Below, one piece after another: positions 56,429 to 62,441 of a stretch of 64,000 nucleotides of DNA. The stretch covers positions 1-64,000 of the forward strand of contig NZ_JAKQYM010000001.1 in assembly GCF_022662535.1 (NCBI RefSeq), given 5' to 3'. Each line of letters begins with the position of its first letter. Positions within the stretch are counted from its first letter, which is position 1. The notes beneath the pieces were generated by a model that ran no database searches, was not told the DNA's origin, and was given only the letters and a program-made list of their open reading frames with translations. This DNA comes from Polaribacter marinus. Lineage in GTDB: Bacteria > Bacteroidota > Bacteroidia > Flavobacteriales > Flavobacteriaceae. The position numbers and the translations under genes are program-made.

Positions 56429-56896
56429 TTAATTATAAATTAAAAAGTATAGATTTAAAGATGTTGCAATACACAACCAGATCATGTAAGGAAGAATTAA
56501 ATATCTATAGTTACCAACATTTTTACTTAGTTTGAAGAAATAATAGAATATAATTAATGATAGTATTACAATCACTATTAAACCAAAGAAAACTAAATGC
56601 TGATTGAAGAAAATGTAGTTCCAACTAATGTTTAATATAGATTGAATAAAGAATACGATTGCTAATAATTTTTTTCTTTTATCTTTTATGAATAAATGCC
56701 CTAGATAAATTGAAAAACAAATCATTATAGTTGTCCAAGCAACACCGAAAAACCATCCAGGAGGAGTCCAAGGAGCTTTGTTTAAACTTGTGTACCATTC
56801 CGTTAAAGGTCCATTATTCATAAGAAAACTACCCAAAGCAAGACTTCCGAAATTGATAAATAAAAATAAAATTATGAGTTTAAGAAGTGGCTTCAT
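56429..56896 (-). CDS. TspO/MBR family protein
   Basis: A 155-residue protein with five membrane helices. APWTPPGWFFGVAWTTIMI near residues 40-58 and NISWNYIFFNQHLVFFGL near residue 91 are the family signatures. TspO binds porphyrins and other ligands and is tied to light and oxidative stress responses, which fits the neighbouring photolyase and peroxidase genes. Its start overlaps the stop of the glutathione peroxidase gene by one base. Confidence 0.88.
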   Translation of the reverse strand: MKPLLKLIILFLFINFGSLALGSFLMNNGPLTEWYTSLNKAPWTPPGWFFGVAWTTIMICFSIYLGHLFIKDKRKKLLAIVFFIQSILNISWNYIFFNQHLVFFGLIVIVILSLIIFYYFFKLSKNVGNYRYLILPYMIWLCIATSLNLYFLIYN

Positions 56897-57387
56897 TATT
56901 TAAAATGCTTAGTAATTTTAGAACTTAAAGGTTTTGTAATAGAAAAGTAGTAATCAACTAATTTCCCTTCTGGAGAAACTAAATATTTTTGAAAGTTCCA
57001 TTTAATAGAAGAACTCTTTTTTCCGTTTAATTTTTTTGAAGTAAGCCAAGTATACAATGGATGTTGATTTGTACCTTTAACATCTACTTTCTCTGTTATT
57101 AAAAAAGAAACGCCATAATTTACTTGGCAAAATTCTTGGATCTCATCGGAATTACCAGGTTCTTGTTTTCCAAATTGATTGCATGGAACCCCAATAACAA
57201 CTAAGTTATTTTTATAAATGTCATTTAGTTTTTGTAAATCTTTGTACTGTGGGGTAAAACCACATTTGGAAGCAACATTTACAAAAAGAATGTATTTCCC
57301 CTTAAAAGCAGAAAAATCAACAGCTTTATCTTGTAAACTGTTGATTTTTATATTGTAAATTAAATTTTCCATACAAGTCTTTATCAT
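56896..57387 (-). CDS. Glutathione peroxidase-like thiol peroxidase
   Basis: A 163-residue thioredoxin-fold peroxidase. VNVASKCGFTPQYKDLQKL near residue 36 holds the catalytic Cys, PCNQFGKQEPG near residue 73 the Gln, and KWNFQKYLVSPEGKLVDYY near residue 129 the Trp-Asn pair. It reduces hydrogen peroxide or lipid peroxides, in bacteria usually with thioredoxin. An ATG 15 bases downstream (57372) gives MENLIYNIK and is an equally good start. Confidence 0.9.
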   Translation of the reverse strand: MIKTCMENLIYNIKINSLQDKAVDFSAFKGKYILFVNVASKCGFTPQYKDLQKLNDIYKNNLVVIGVPCNQFGKQEPGNSDEIQEFCQVNYGVSFLITEKVDVKGTNQHPLYTWLTSKKLNGKKSSSIKWNFQKYLVSPEGKLVDYYFSITKPLSSKITKHFK

Positions 57388-57409
57388 TAGAAAGACTTTA
57401 GAAAAATGT

Positions 57410-57625
57410 TTATCGTCTTCCTTTTAAACGCTTTTCAATTTTTTGTTTCACAGCGGTTAATCGTTTCATTTGATCCATAATTTCTGGATCTTTTTCTAAT
57501 TTATAAACTTCGTTAAGTTCTAAAATTAAAGCTTTTACTTCTCTAGAGGCTAATATTCTGTCACTAGTAGTTTTAAATGAGAATTTTCTGTTCTCAAACT
57601 CTGTGGCTCTTTCAATTAAATTCAT
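57410..57625 (-). CDS. Small conserved protein, paralogue B (71 aa)
   Basis: A short, charged, helix-rich protein without membrane segments. It shares most residues with the 74-residue product of the next gene upstream, including TSDRILA.REAK.LIL.LNEVYK and RLTA.KQ.IE.RLKG. The pair is clearly a tandem duplication. I recall similar small proteins in Flavobacteriaceae but no function. The basic C-terminus (KIEKRLKGRR) could touch nucleic acid; this is a guess from charge. Confidence 0.75.
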   Translation of the reverse strand: MNLIERATEFENRKFSFKTTSDRILASREVKALILELNEVYKLEKDPEIMDQMKRLTAVKQKIEKRLKGRR

Positions 57626-57704
57626 TCTATCTATAGTGTTTCCTTTTTTCTAATTTTCGAATATAATTATAAAAGTTAGAAATACAAGGGGAAATATAGC
57701 TTTT

Positions 57705-57929
57705 TTATGCAGTTAAAGGTTTTCCTTTTAAACGTCTTTCAATTCTCTGTTTAATAGCTGTTAGGCGTTTCATAATGTCCATTATTTCTTCCTCTTTGTT
57801 TTCTTTATACACTTCATTAAGGCTTAAGATTAAATCTTTTGCCTCTCTTGCTGCTAAAATACGATCACTTGTTGTAGGGAATTTCATTTTCCTATGTTCA
57901 AATTCTAATGCTTTTTCTATTAGTTCCAT
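57705..57929 (-). CDS. Small conserved protein, paralogue A (74 aa)
   Basis: Begins MELIEKALEFEHRKMKFPTT and is about 70 percent identical by eye to the 71-residue neighbour 79 bases downstream. It is helix-rich, with a basic end (RIERRLKGK). No known domain is recognised. Separate evolution of the two copies at the wobble positions suggests an old duplication kept by selection. Confidence 0.75.
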   Translation of the reverse strand: MELIEKALEFEHRKMKFPTTSDRILAAREAKDLILSLNEVYKENKEEEIMDIMKRLTAIKQRIERRLKGKPLTA

Positions 57930-58046
57930 AAATTCATTTTATTATTATAATTTATCATAACAATTATCTTGCCGAATTTCTCAAATATAGTAAATGTTTA
58001 ATTAATTAAAAAATTTATTAAACAAAATATTGAATTGTCATGAATT

Positions 58047-58080
58047 AAAAAAGCCAATAACAATTTGTTATTGGCTTTTT
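58047..58080 (-). terminator. Perfect hairpin terminator of a tRNA-like end
   Basis: AAAAAGCCAATAACAA and TTGTTATTGGCTTTTT are perfect 16-base complements with one base between, ending in T runs. Read on the - strand it stands exactly behind the tRNA-like 3' end at 58081-58111. Confidence 0.8.
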
Positions 58081-58111
58081 GTCGGGGTGGCAGGATTATA
58101 ACTGCTTCCCG
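58081..58111 (-). other. tRNA 3'-end remnant, likely integration (att) site
   Basis: On the - strand this reads GTTATAATCCTGCCACCCCGAC, which matches the end of a T arm plus acceptor strand of a tRNA (a CGGGGTG acceptor, Pro-like in Flavobacteriaceae) followed by a terminator. The T loop reads TTATAAT where TTCGAAT is expected, and no tRNA body lies upstream of it. Such 3'-end duplicates mark where tyrosine integrases have recombined. No integrase gene is in the window. Confidence 0.6.
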
Positions 58112-58296
58112 TTTATGTTTAATAATCAATAAGTTATGTAATTTTCAAATTACGTGGTAACCGAATGGGTAACTTTATTGATAAGAACTTTCGCTTTGTA
58201 TTAGTTTACACTTGAGCGATGCAAATATAGCAACCTCAACTTAACAATACAACATAAATTTACACAAATTTTATGAAAAATAAAAGTAGATTGTAA

Positions 58297-58491
58297 CTAA
58301 TTAATATACTGGTTGATAACTTCTATTTCTATACCTGAATACTCCGAAAATTCACGTATAGTAACAAATTGATGAGGTTCTTTATCTTGTAATTCTCGGA
58401 TAGTTTGAAGTAATTTACGCCCATATCGCTCACTCCTACCTGTTATAAGTTGGATATCTTTTGCATATATACATATTCGTTTGCGATTCAT
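58297..58491 (-). CDS. Small DNA-binding-like protein (64 aa)
   Basis: A basic 64-residue protein starting MNRKRICIYAKDIQLITGRS. A helix-rich first half (RYGRKLLQTIRELQ) is followed by VTIREFSEYSGIEIEVINQYI, which looks like the recognition part of a small MerR/excisionase-type helix-turn-helix. I recall similar proteins near integrases in Flavobacteriaceae but no experiment. It is divergent from the cassette at 58653, and the 160-base space between them may carry both promoters. An excisionase or regulator role is inference. Confidence 0.6.
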   Translation of the reverse strand: MNRKRICIYAKDIQLITGRSERYGRKLLQTIRELQDKEPHQFVTIREFSEYSGIEIEVINQYIN

Positions 58492-58652
58492 AAGGCTTTA
58501 TCTAGGGCTTATCTATGCTTTTTCATACAAATATAAAGCCATCTGTGGTTTATTTGGTAAAATCGGTTTATATAGCATTTAACGGAACTTGATTTTTTAA
58601 TACCTGAATACAAGTTAGTTGTTTTGTTTTATTAATCAAAAAATGAAATATT

Positions 58653-59408
58653 ATGGCAAGACAAACAGGAATTATTAAATTAAAAGGAACTATCGGTGGT
58701 ATTTCTTTTTACAAAACAAGTGATGGACATCTAGCACGCGAAAAGGGTGGTGTTGATGCCAGTCGTATTGCAAATGATCCTGCGTTTCAGAGAACGCGTG
58801 AAAATGGGTCGGAATTTGGACGTGCAGGAAAAGGTGGAAAAGTATTGCGAAATGCTATTCGTATTCTTTTGCAAAATGCAAAAGATAAACGTGTAGTTTC
58901 TCGATTAACAAAAGACCTTTTAGCTATCATTAAGACAGACACGACCAATGATAGAGGTTTAAGAACCTTAACAGAAGGGGATTTAAACCTATTATTAGGT
59001 TTTGAATTCAATCTGAATGGTAAACTGGGTACTACTTTGTTTACACCTTTTGTAAATGCGTTTGACCGTGTTTCTGGGGACGCTACTTTAGATATTGCTC
59101 CTTTTTCTCCAACTTTAAGAATTGCAGCTCCAACTGGAACAACACATTTTAAAGTGGTTATGGGTGCTGCTGAATTGGATTTTGAAAATGAAGCTTCAGT
59201 TTTTGAAAATGACGAAACAGCAATTCTGCCTTACACGCCTGCTGATACAGCTGCAATTGCTTTAACAGCGTCATTAACTGCAAACTCTACTGTAGATGTT
59301 GTTCAGGTGCTTGGTATTGAATTTTATCAAGAAGTAAATGGGCAAATGTATGAGTTAAAAAACGGTGCTTACAATGCCTTATCTGTTGTTACTATAGATA
59401 CTCCATAA
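58653..59408 (+). CDS. MARQ-type conserved Bacteroidota protein (251 aa)
   Basis: A protein that begins MARQTGIIKLKGTIGGISFY and continues KTSDGHLAREKGG, then RENGSEFGRAGKGGKVLRNA near residue 50. I know this opening from many Bacteroidota proteins next to DUF5675 genes, but no function has been assigned that I can name. The first 100 residues are basic and helical. From about 110 the chain is beta-rich (NLNGKLGTTLFTPFVNAFDR) and the end reads GIEFYQEVNGQMYELKNGAYNALS. No signal peptide or membrane segment is seen. GC content is visibly higher than in flanking genes. A phage-type structural or DNA-packing protein is possible. Confidence 0.75.
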   Translation: MARQTGIIKLKGTIGGISFYKTSDGHLAREKGGVDASRIANDPAFQRTRENGSEFGRAGKGGKVLRNAIRILLQNAKDKRVVSRLTKDLLAIIKTDTTNDRGLRTLTEGDLNLLLGFEFNLNGKLGTTLFTPFVNAFDRVSGDATLDIAPFSPTLRIAAPTGTTHFKVVMGAAELDFENEASVFENDETAILPYTPADTAAIALTASLTANSTVDVVQVLGIEFYQEVNGQMYELKNGAYNALSVVTIDTP

Positions 59409-59410
59409 TT

Positions 59411-59833
59411 ATGGATTTAATACTCTATAGAGCGTATTACAAAGAGGGTACTAATGGTACTCTCTTTTGTTCTGATACCTTTTTATGTCACACAATAGAG
59501 CTTCCCTGGAAAAACAACAAGCGTAATTTATCGTGTATTCCGGAAGGCTCTTATGAAATCGTTACAAGGTATTCTAAACGTTTTCAAAATCATCTTTTAG
59601 TTAAAGGTGTAAAAAACAGACGATTGATTTTATTTCATCCAGCTAATAATGCTTTAAAAGAATTAGAAGGATGTATTGCACCAGTAACCTATTTAAGTAA
59701 TATAGGTATGGGAACTCAATCAAGACCAATGATGCAAAAACTATTGTCTTTGGTACATCAAGCAAAAGACCGTAAAGAATCTATTTTATTAACTATTAAA
59801 TCACAAAATTATGAACATTGTAGAACGTTATAA
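59411..59833 (+). CDS. DUF5675-type protein
   Basis: A 140-residue protein with the opening LILYRAYYKEGTNGTLFC, then CHTIELPWKNNKRNLSCIPEGSYEI near residue 28 and LILFHPANNALKELEGCIAP near residue 77. This arrangement of His and Cys residues (FHPAN, EGCIAP) is typical of DUF5675, which occurs in phages and prophages of Bacteroidota, often where an endolysin would be expected; an L,D-transpeptidase-like or cell-wall-cutting role has been suggested only by position. It starts 2 bases after the MARQ-type gene and overlaps the next gene by 23 bases. Confidence 0.8.
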   Translation: MDLILYRAYYKEGTNGTLFCSDTFLCHTIELPWKNNKRNLSCIPEGSYEIVTRYSKRFQNHLLVKGVKNRRLILFHPANNALKELEGCIAPVTYLSNIGMGTQSRPMMQKLLSLVHQAKDRKESILLTIKSQNYEHCRTL

Positions 59834-60059
59834 AAAACCAACTCCGAAGTTTTTCAAAATTTTAAGAAATATTGGTATTGCTTTGGCAACAGCTGGTGGT
59901 GCCATTATTGCAGCTCCAATCACAATGCCAGCTATTGTTGTAACAATTGCAACTTATATGACAGTTGCCGGAACAGTTGCCACAGCTGTAAGTCAAGCAG
60001 TTGTTAAAGATGAAGGTAAATCTGAAATTAAAGCTAATGCAACTAACGATGGACCATAA
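59811..60059 (+). CDS. Small membrane protein, holin-like (82 aa)
   Basis: An 82-residue protein. A short basic start (MNIVERYKKPTPKFFKILRN) is followed by two hydrophobic alanine/threonine/valine-rich stretches (IGIALATAGGAIIAAP near residue 21 and AIVVTIATYMTVAGTVATA near residue 41) and a hydrophilic end. Size, helical-hairpin topology and position after the DUF5675 gene resemble phage holins or pinholins. It overlaps its upstream neighbour by 23 bases and the next gene by 11, which suggests tight translational coupling. Confidence 0.65.
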   Translation: MNIVERYKKPTPKFFKILRNIGIALATAGGAIIAAPITMPAIVVTIATYMTVAGTVATAVSQAVVKDEGKSEIKANATNDGP

Positions 60060-60231
60060 TACAAAAGCTAGTTTTTTGGGTGGTATTTTCTTTTCTTCAG
60101 TTGTAAATATTGGTGTTGAAGATTTTATCACTACCAGTATTTTAGCTATTGTTGGCGCAACAGTTAGTTTTTTTGTTTCAATTTTTTTGAAATTTTTATA
60201 CGAAAAGCTTAAAATTAAACTCAAAAAATAG
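60049..60231 (+). CDS. Small membrane protein (60 aa)
   Basis: Starts MDHNTKASFLGGIFFSSVVN at the ATG within the end of the previous gene. Two hydrophobic segments (FLGGIFFSSVVNIG and SILAIVGATVSFFVSIFLKFL) are followed by a strongly basic tail (YEKLKIKLKK). This may be a second holin, an antiholin-like partner or another envelope protein. I recognise no family. A longer in-frame reading begins at 60001 but would overlap the holin-like gene by 59 bases and is less likely. Confidence 0.6.
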   Translation: MDHNTKASFLGGIFFSSVVNIGVEDFITTSILAIVGATVSFFVSIFLKFLYEKLKIKLKK

Positions 60232-60288
60232 TTTTGGAACTACAAACCCAATAACATTAATTTTAAAAGAGAAACGAAAAAAGCCTAA

Positions 60289-60358
60289 AAAAAAGGAAAG
60301 AGAAAGCAGAGAACACCAAGCACGCTAGTGCTTATCTTTGTTTTCTCTTTCCTTTTTT
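60289..60358 (+). other. 70-nt near-perfect hairpin
   Basis: Positions 60289-60312 pair without interruption with 60335-60358 (24 pairs, including two G-T wobbles). After a small internal loop, AAGCAC (60318-60323) pairs with GTGCTT (60328-60333) around a GCTA loop. It follows the last gene of the cassette by 57 bases. It could be a transcription terminator with its T run inside the stem, an RNase III-type processing site, or an RNA module. Outer segments AAAAGAGA (60265-60272) and TCTCTTTT (60374-60381) may extend it. Confidence 0.75.
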
Positions 60359-60440
60359 CAATAATAAATGTTATCTCTTTTCGGGGTAAAGTGACGTAGG
60401 TGGAAGTAATTATTGATGTTAGGGTTGGAAAAAATAAATA

Positions 60441-60471
60441 AAGTGCATTATGATAATAATGTGCTTTTTTT
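60441..60471 (+). terminator. Terminator-like hairpin
   Basis: AAGTGCATTA (60441-60450) pairs with TAATGTGCTT (60457-60466) over ten positions with two G-T wobbles, and five more T follow in the TTTTTTT run. It would end the cassette transcript, or start the block A RNA if processing occurs here. Confidence 0.65.
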
Positions 60472-60775
60472 ATGCGCTGTGTTGAGGTGGGTAAATGTAA
60501 AGAGTGATTCCCTGATAAGGGATTGAACGAATGAAATGCATCCTACCACAGACACTTGGCAAACATTAATAATTGCTGTAACCTACACCGTTGAATGGGT
60601 GGTGGGGAAAAGAGGCATCTAATGTTTGTTAACGAAATGAAACAAGCAAATACTTGAGATAAGGAAAACTTGGACTTAACGATGGTTTTGTGCAGTTGAA
60701 TGAGGTAAGGAATTATAATAAAGTTAAAATACCTAGTGCGCCGGCAGCAGCGAGAATAAGTGTATTGCTTTTTAT
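60472..60775 (+). ncRNA. Candidate structured RNA, block A
   Basis: Three successive long-range helices are visible. P1: CTGTG (60477) with CACAG (60547) and GTGGG (60487) with CCTAC (60542). P2: TTGGCAAACATTA (60556-60568) with TAATGTTTGTTAA (60620-60632), 13 pairs with two G-U. P3: AAGCAAaTAC (60644-60653) with GTATTGCTT (60762-60770), nine pairs with one bulged A, followed by a T-rich end. Inside P2, ACC..CACC faces GGTG..GGG; inside P3, AGGTA (60703) faces TACCT (60730). The wobbles only work for RNA read from the + strand. No known RNA family is recognised. Confidence 0.4.
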
Positions 60776-61130
60776 TTGATTGTACTGTTTTTTTGATTGG
60801 TTTTGTTAAAAGTGAATGTTTTGAAAATATTACTTATGAGTTAGATTATTGAAATATATAAGTTTATTTGATTGTTAATAGCATTTACTTTTAGTGAAAC
60901 CAACTATCCTGATTTTTTCAAATAAAAAGTTATACTCTTATTGGCTTTTTTTTGATTTTATAGGTGCTTTACAATTTCTTTTATAAACTGAAATTTTAAT
61001 GATTTTAAAAATATTCACTTAAATTTACCAGTAGGCACTTATAAAAACAATGTAAAAAAGACGGAATGTTATTAAATTATCTACTTGTTATTATTAATTA
61101 CTGGATGCGCGTCGGATGTGTGGCTATTTT

Positions 61131-61392
61131 ACATAATGGCGTTATAGTGCCTGGAGTTTTTCACGGAAGAGCAGTATAACTGCACGTTATGTAAATATAG
61201 CTTGGGATAGCGTTTAAATTATTAGCTTTTGGCATTGTGCAGCTCTTTGCAGTTGTGTAATGAGGCACGAATGAAACAAGCTGTAATGTGCTGCATAAGT
61301 GAGGCAATTTAAACGCTATAAAGGAATGGCGAGGGGAACAAACTAAAAGACAGAGGATTTTGAGGAACGAAAAAACTAGGTTTTAGTTTGTG
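61131..61392 (+). ncRNA. Candidate structured RNA, block B
   Basis: Three structures are visible. ACATAA/TTATGT (61131, 61187) with GTTATA/TATAAC (61141, 61175) and TGC/GCA form an interrupted hairpin. ATAGCGTTTAAATT (61207-61220) is the perfect 14-base complement of 61306-61319 and encloses CATTGTGCAGC (61233-61243) paired with GTTGTGTAATG (61252-61262), 11 pairs of which four are G-U. ACAAACTAAAA (61338-61348) pairs with TTTTAGTTTGT (61381-61391). The last may instead be a 3' structure of the RES operon on the - strand. Motifs are shared with block A. Confidence 0.35.
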
Positions 61393-61398
61393 GGGAAA

Positions 61399-62439
61399 TT
61401 ATATAGCTGCTTTATGATGCAAATCAATACCTTCAATTTCATAAACTTGTGTTGTTTTACAATTTAATTTTTCAGGATTAAAAATTGCCAAATTATATCC
61501 TTCAGAATATAAGGAACTTTGATATTCTACACCATCAAAACCTAATGATTTAATGAACTCTGAAATATATTGAGTAGGAATATAATCTAATTGTTTATCT
61601 AACTTACGAATTGGTAATGAAATTTCTTTTTGTAATGTTTGAATAAAAGGAACATAAATTAAAAAATCTTCAATTGCTTCATTTTCTGACCAAGGAATTG
61701 GATCATCTTTTGGATTCCTTAAATTTAAAATTTTTAAATCTTCTTTTAACTGAAATTCGCCAACAGTTACATAATCAAAGAGTGAAGCTCTTGTTTCATA
61801 TAAAGATGTTTTAAGTGTATCTGCAACATATAAATAAGAAATACCTTTAGGGTTTGCTCTACCTCCAGTAGTAACTTCTTTTGGTGGATTACCCATTTTA
61901 TCTGGCGCAAAACCTTTCTTGTCTGAAATACGACAACGGTAAAATATTCTTCCTTTTTTAATTTCTTTATAAAAACTTTCGTGCTCAAAAAAATTGGCTA
62001 GTTTTTTTAAATCTATTGTATTTTGAATGTGGTAACGATTTGTATATTTTATTTCTTCTTTAAAATCTTCCCAAATACCGTGAATTTGATTTGTTTCAGA
62101 GAGTAATTCTATCTTAATTTCAGAAGATACGTTACTATTAAATAATTCGGTAATATCTTCCATTTCATCTATAAAAATTGCTTTAAATAGTTCTTTGGAA
62201 TCTTCAACTATATCTGTTGTAAGGTTAAAATCTTTTTTTAAAGATTGAGCTATATCTTGGTTAGAGCTAGCATCAACAGCGTATAAGGACAAGAAATTTC
62301 TAAAAAAAGGAATTAACTCTCTAGGTGTATAAATAGATACATTTGTTGATTTACAAAAATTACAGTTACCAACTCTATCATCAGCATTTATTATACTAAT
62401 GATATAATCACTAGTAAAACAGTTTACACAACAATTCAT
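61399..62439 (-). CDS. RES-domain protein with zinc-ribbon start
   Basis: A 346-residue protein. The N-terminus has two CxxC-like pairs (CCVNC near residue 3 and CNFC near residue 26), a zinc ribbon. Residues 45-160 are helical and fit the HEPN/RES N-terminal domain. The RES domain follows: IFYRCRISDKKGFAPDKMG near residue 166 (key Arg), GGRANPKGISYLYVADTLKT near residue 190 and SLYETRA (key Glu). RES toxins degrade or transfer ADP-ribose from NAD+, arresting growth. It is last in an operon behind sce7725- and sce7726-like genes, 2 bases after the former. No Xre-type antitoxin gene is adjacent, so it is not a classical Res-Xre pair. Confidence 0.8.
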   Translation of the reverse strand: MNCCVNCFTSDYIISIINADDRVGNCNFCKSTNVSIYTPRELIPFFRNFLSLYAVDASSNQDIAQSLKKDFNLTTDIVEDSKELFKAIFIDEMEDITELFNSNVSSEIKIELLSETNQIHGIWEDFKEEIKYTNRYHIQNTIDLKKLANFFEHESFYKEIKKGRIFYRCRISDKKGFAPDKMGNPPKEVTTGGRANPKGISYLYVADTLKTSLYETRASLFDYVTVGEFQLKEDLKILNLRNPKDDPIPWSENEAIEDFLIYVPFIQTLQKEISLPIRKLDKQLDYIPTQYISEFIKSLGFDGVEYQSSLYSEGYNLAIFNPEKLNCKTTQVYEIEGIDLHHKAAI

Positions 62440-62441
62440 AA

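Larger units (their letters stand above)
57930..58296. other. Gene-free junction between core genome and accessory region
   Basis: Holds, in order, AT-rich DNA, a perfect terminator hairpin (58047-58080), a tRNA 3'-end-like sequence (58081-58111), a small inverted repeat GTAATTT-TC-AAATTAC (58138-58153) and two GGTAAC direct repeats 12 bases apart (58156 and 58168). No open frame is convincing. The set looks like one end of an integrated element. Confidence 0.55.
60232..61398. other. 1.17-kb gene-free region rich in RNA-like structure
   Basis: No reading frame of useful length or with gene-like codon use is seen on either strand. In contrast the region has many long complementary segments, G-C islands in AT-rich surroundings (TAGTGCGCCGGCAGCAGCGA at 60734-60753), and repeated sequence motifs. 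Separate entries describe the hairpin at 60289, the terminator at 60441, block A and block B. The part 60776-61130 is AT-rich with no clear structure. Confidence 0.7.

Noticed and set aside
61131..61192. Integron attC site
   Set aside because: The interrupted GTTATA/TATAAC and ACATAA/TTATGT arms look slightly similar, but the consensus core sites are not complete, only one copy is present and no integron integrase is in the window.
60472..61392. Group II or group I intron, or retron-type RNA
   Set aside because: No domain V-like hairpin, no group I core signatures and no reverse transcriptase or homing endonuclease gene in or beside the region.
60232..61398. Decayed protein gene
   Set aside because: No frame shows gene-like codon use over more than a few dozen codons, and no recognisable protein fragment was found on either strand; structured complementarity explains the sequence better.
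61399..62439. Classical Res-Xre toxin-antitoxin pair
   Set aside because: The RES protein has an extended N-terminus with a zinc ribbon and its partner genes are sce7725/sce7726-like, not an Xre/ParS antitoxin.
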